The position numbers and the translations under genes are program-made. A DNA stretch of 7,073 bases from Leptospiraceae bacterium (GTDB lineage Bacteria; Spirochaetota; Leptospiria; Turneriellales; Turneriellaceae): contig JAEUSA010000316.1 in NCBI GenBank assembly GCA_016788945.1, positions 1 to 7,073 on the forward strand, written 5' to 3'. Each line of letters starts with the position of its first letter. Position 1 is the first letter of the stretch. The notes under the pieces are model-generated. The model was given only the letters and a program-made list of their open reading frames with translations, had not been told where the DNA came from and made no database searches. Positions 5,482-7,073 of the stretch are shown here, piece by piece.

Positions 5482-6243
5482 ATGAAAAAAATTCTCTTGA
5501 GCTTACTGCTGCCGGCAACGCTGCCGCTTGCAGCCTATACTTCAACCAACGTCGCCGGGCAAACCGGTCTCATCGCCACACCCACGGCGCGCATCAATTG
5601 GGAAGGCGATAACAGCAATGCCGCACTGACTGCCGGTTATACCTATTTCAACAATGGCAACACATTCCATGTGCCGCAGGTCAATGTCGCACTATTTGAT
5701 CGCTTTGAAGTCGGTGGCGCGTTCAACGCCGCAGACGGCACGAACAACAATGACTTTCTCGTGCATTCGAAACTGCGCTTTTCGCCTTGGTCGGGCCGCG
5801 GCAACTCTGCCCTTGCCATTGGCGGCAGTTATCAGAGCCTCAATTCTTCCCCTTCGACGACCGCCGGACAGTTCTATCTCGCTGCTACGTATGAAGCCCA
5901 GTTCTTCGGCATGGAAGCCGATACGTCGGTAGTCATCGGCAAGACATTTGGCAAAACTACTCGCGACGGTGACGTCGATTTCTCGATGGGGTTTGATTTG
6001 AACTTTTTCCCGAGTCTGTTTAACGGTTATGTACGTTGGCTGAACGAACTGGCGAATTATGACTATTTATATCAGAATGCGCCGACGCGCGCGGCGACAC
6101 GTGGTGCATTTAACACCGGTCTTCGCATACCCGTGCTGAAGAGCATGAGTACAGTCAAATTCGACATTACAGTTAAGATGACCGACGCACTCGATGACGA
6201 GCGCGGCTTCGGCGCCGGCGCTGTGTTTGGCGCGCGGTTCTAA
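5482..6243 (+). CDS. Predicted outer-membrane beta-barrel protein of unknown function
   Basis: This 253-residue protein has a Sec signal peptide (MKK, then hydrophobic LLSLLLPATLPLAA, cleavage likely after residue 18) and a mature part rich in alternating polar/aromatic strands, such as AALTAGYTYFNNGNTF (47-62), FYLAATYEAQFFG (131-143) and DVDFSMGFDLNFF (164-176). It ends in VFGARF; the C-terminal aromatic residue is the usual signal for BAM-mediated outer-membrane insertion. The N-terminal GQTGLIATPTARI resembles the start of YjbH-like barrels, but the protein is much shorter than YjbH and I cannot name a family. The start at ATG 5482 was chosen over ATG 5455 because MKK then directly begins the signal peptide; neither start has a Shine-Dalgarno sequence. 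It is probably a single-gene transcript from the promoter at 5356-5383. Confidence 0.82.
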   Translation: MKKILLSLLLPATLPLAAYTSTNVAGQTGLIATPTARINWEGDNSNAALTAGYTYFNNGNTFHVPQVNVALFDRFEVGGAFNAADGTNNNDFLVHSKLRFSPWSGRGNSALAIGGSYQSLNSSPSTTAGQFYLAATYEAQFFGMEADTSVVIGKTFGKTTRDGDVDFSMGFDLNFFPSLFNGYVRWLNELANYDYLYQNAPTRAATRGAFNTGLRIPVLKSMSTVKFDITVKMTDALDDERGFGAGAVFGARF

Positions 6244-6251
6244 ATAAATCT

Positions 6252-6282
6252 GCAAGGCTGCGCCGCCAACCGGCGCACCTGC
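6252..6282. terminator. Bidirectional terminator-like hairpin between convergent genes
   Basis: TGCGCCG (6259-6265) and CGGCGCA (6271-6277) pair perfectly around the loop CCAAC. AGG (6255-6257) with CCT (6278-6280) and GC (6252-6253) with GC (6281-6282) extend the stem past single-base bulges. It fills the 38-base gap between two convergent stop codons. Flanking T-runs are weak (CTATTTAAA on plus, ATTTATTT on minus), so termination efficiency is uncertain. Confidence 0.55.
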
Positions 6283-7073
6283 TATTTAAATCCTAAAAAG
6301 TTTTTAATTCTCTGCCAGGTGCGGGTTTTTCCCGCACCCCGCTTGACTGGCAACACACCCGACGGATAGAGTAAAATAAAGTTACGGTCGCCGAATGCCC
6401 GCAGCATCATTTCGGGCAAGCGTGCGTGTATCTTCTCTTGCGGATAAAACGCCGCGCGCTCGAGAATCGCAACCGATAGCGCGTTTTCATTATTGTCGAG
6501 GGTCAGAAGATCGAGGCCCGCATGAATTTGGCCCGCGCGCAGTTCAAAGCGGTGGCGAAACGAGAGTTCTGTGAGTTTCTGCCTGACTTCGGCCAGCTGT
6601 GCCGATTCGGCATAAAAAACAGGATCAGCCTTAAGCCGGCGCGCCAAAATCAACACGGTTGGCAGCCATTCATCGCATGAGGCGAGCAGGCGTTCATTGG
6701 CGATAATTACGTTGATTGCATTCGTGAGTGAGAGATCGGCCTGAATGTGCGCCGCGATTACCGGCTTGTCGGGTATTGTCTGCGTCAGCCCTTCAAGAAA
6801 CGAATAACCTTGCGGGCGCTGCAATGTCGGTATGACGCCGAGCCCCAGCAGAATACGGTCGGCCAAAAGTTCGCGCGCGGCGTGCGACACGGCGCTGATT
6901 CTGTCGTTGGCGATGCGCGCCATGAGTTCGATCTGCTGGTTGCGCACCTCAAAAAGCGGTATCAATTCATTAAACTGGTTCTCTACCGAGCGGATGCGGT
7001 CTTCGGCACCGGGCTGGTCGGGAACCACGTTGAGCGGATAGATGCGCACGGCGCCGCCGTCATTGCCGAGGTG
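6282..7073 (-). CDS. Helical protein of unknown function, 5' end outside the window (partial)
   Basis: I do not recognise this protein. At least 263 residues are readable, with no stop up to the right edge (HLGNDGGAVRIYPLNVVPDQ). The first possible start inside the window is GTG at 7049-7047, but the open frame before it looks coding, so the true start is probably outside. No signal peptide or transmembrane helix is visible. Most of the sequence is predicted helical, with a charged stretch around RSVENQFNELIPLFEVRNQQ that could be coiled coil. The C-terminus RTWQRIKNFLGFK is a basic amphipathic helix after a KRGAGK linker, similar in kind to the FtsA tail, and could bind membrane peripherally. 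The gene is convergent with the outer-membrane protein gene. GC-rich third codon positions match its neighbours, giving no sign of recent transfer. Confidence 0.75.
   Translation of the reverse strand, partial: HLGNDGGAVRIYPLNVVPDQPGAEDRIRSVENQFNELIPLFEVRNQQIELMARIANDRISAVSHAARELLADRILLGLGVIPTLQRPQGYSFLEGLTQTIPDKPVIAAHIQADLSLTNAINVIIANERLLASCDEWLPTVLILARRLKADPVFYAESAQLAEVRQKLTELSFRHRFELRAGQIHAGLDLLTLDNNENALSVAILERAAFYPQEKIHARLPEMMLRAFGDRNFILLYPSGVLPVKRGAGKTRTWQRIKNFLGFK

Overview
The window looks like a housekeeping stretch of a diderm (two-membrane) bacterium of moderately high GC content. Evidence for two membranes is a Sec-exported beta-barrel protein ending in phenylalanine and a lipoprotein with a relaxed lipobox (APA|C). 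The FtsA sequence style and the relaxed lipobox remind me of Leptospirales spirochaetes such as Turneriella or Leptospira. That placement is inference from memory, not a database result.

Left part (1-4026, all minus strand): reading in the direction of transcription, a small lipoprotein gene of unknown function, an AI-2E/PerM-family membrane protein, ftsQ (divIB), ftsA, and the 5' end of ftsZ, which runs off the left edge. ftsQ and ftsA overlap by 4 bases (ATGA), and the ftsZ ribosome binding site sits on the ftsA stop codon. ftsQ-ftsA-ftsZ is therefore a tightly coupled division module: the periplasmic divisome subunit, the membrane anchor of the Z ring, and the tubulin-like GTPase. No mur genes occur in this part of the cluster. 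The 3' end of the AI-2E gene and the gap before ftsQ hold a compact repeat element: a 19-nt exact direct repeat with a 57-nt period, followed by a long GC-rich hairpin centred on GCGAAGC.

Middle part (4027-5350): a short divergent intergenic region, then tatA (twin-arginine translocation pore subunit) and argB (N-acetylglutamate kinase, probably of the arginine-inhibited type) on the plus strand, 11 bases apart and probably co-transcribed.

Right part (5351-7073): a good sigma70-type promoter (TTGCCA-16-TATAAT) whose expected start point falls inside a 45-bp near-perfect inverted repeat. It drives an unrecognised small outer-membrane beta-barrel protein. A bidirectional terminator-like hairpin separates this gene from a convergent minus-strand gene that continues past the right edge. 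That last protein is helical, unrecognised, and ends in a basic amphipathic helix.

I found no mobile-element genes, tRNA, rRNA or CRISPR. The signals most worth a second look are the repeat/hairpin element inside the division operon and the promoter-overlapping inverted repeat before the outer-membrane gene. I do not see convincing evidence of a wholly new multi-gene system.
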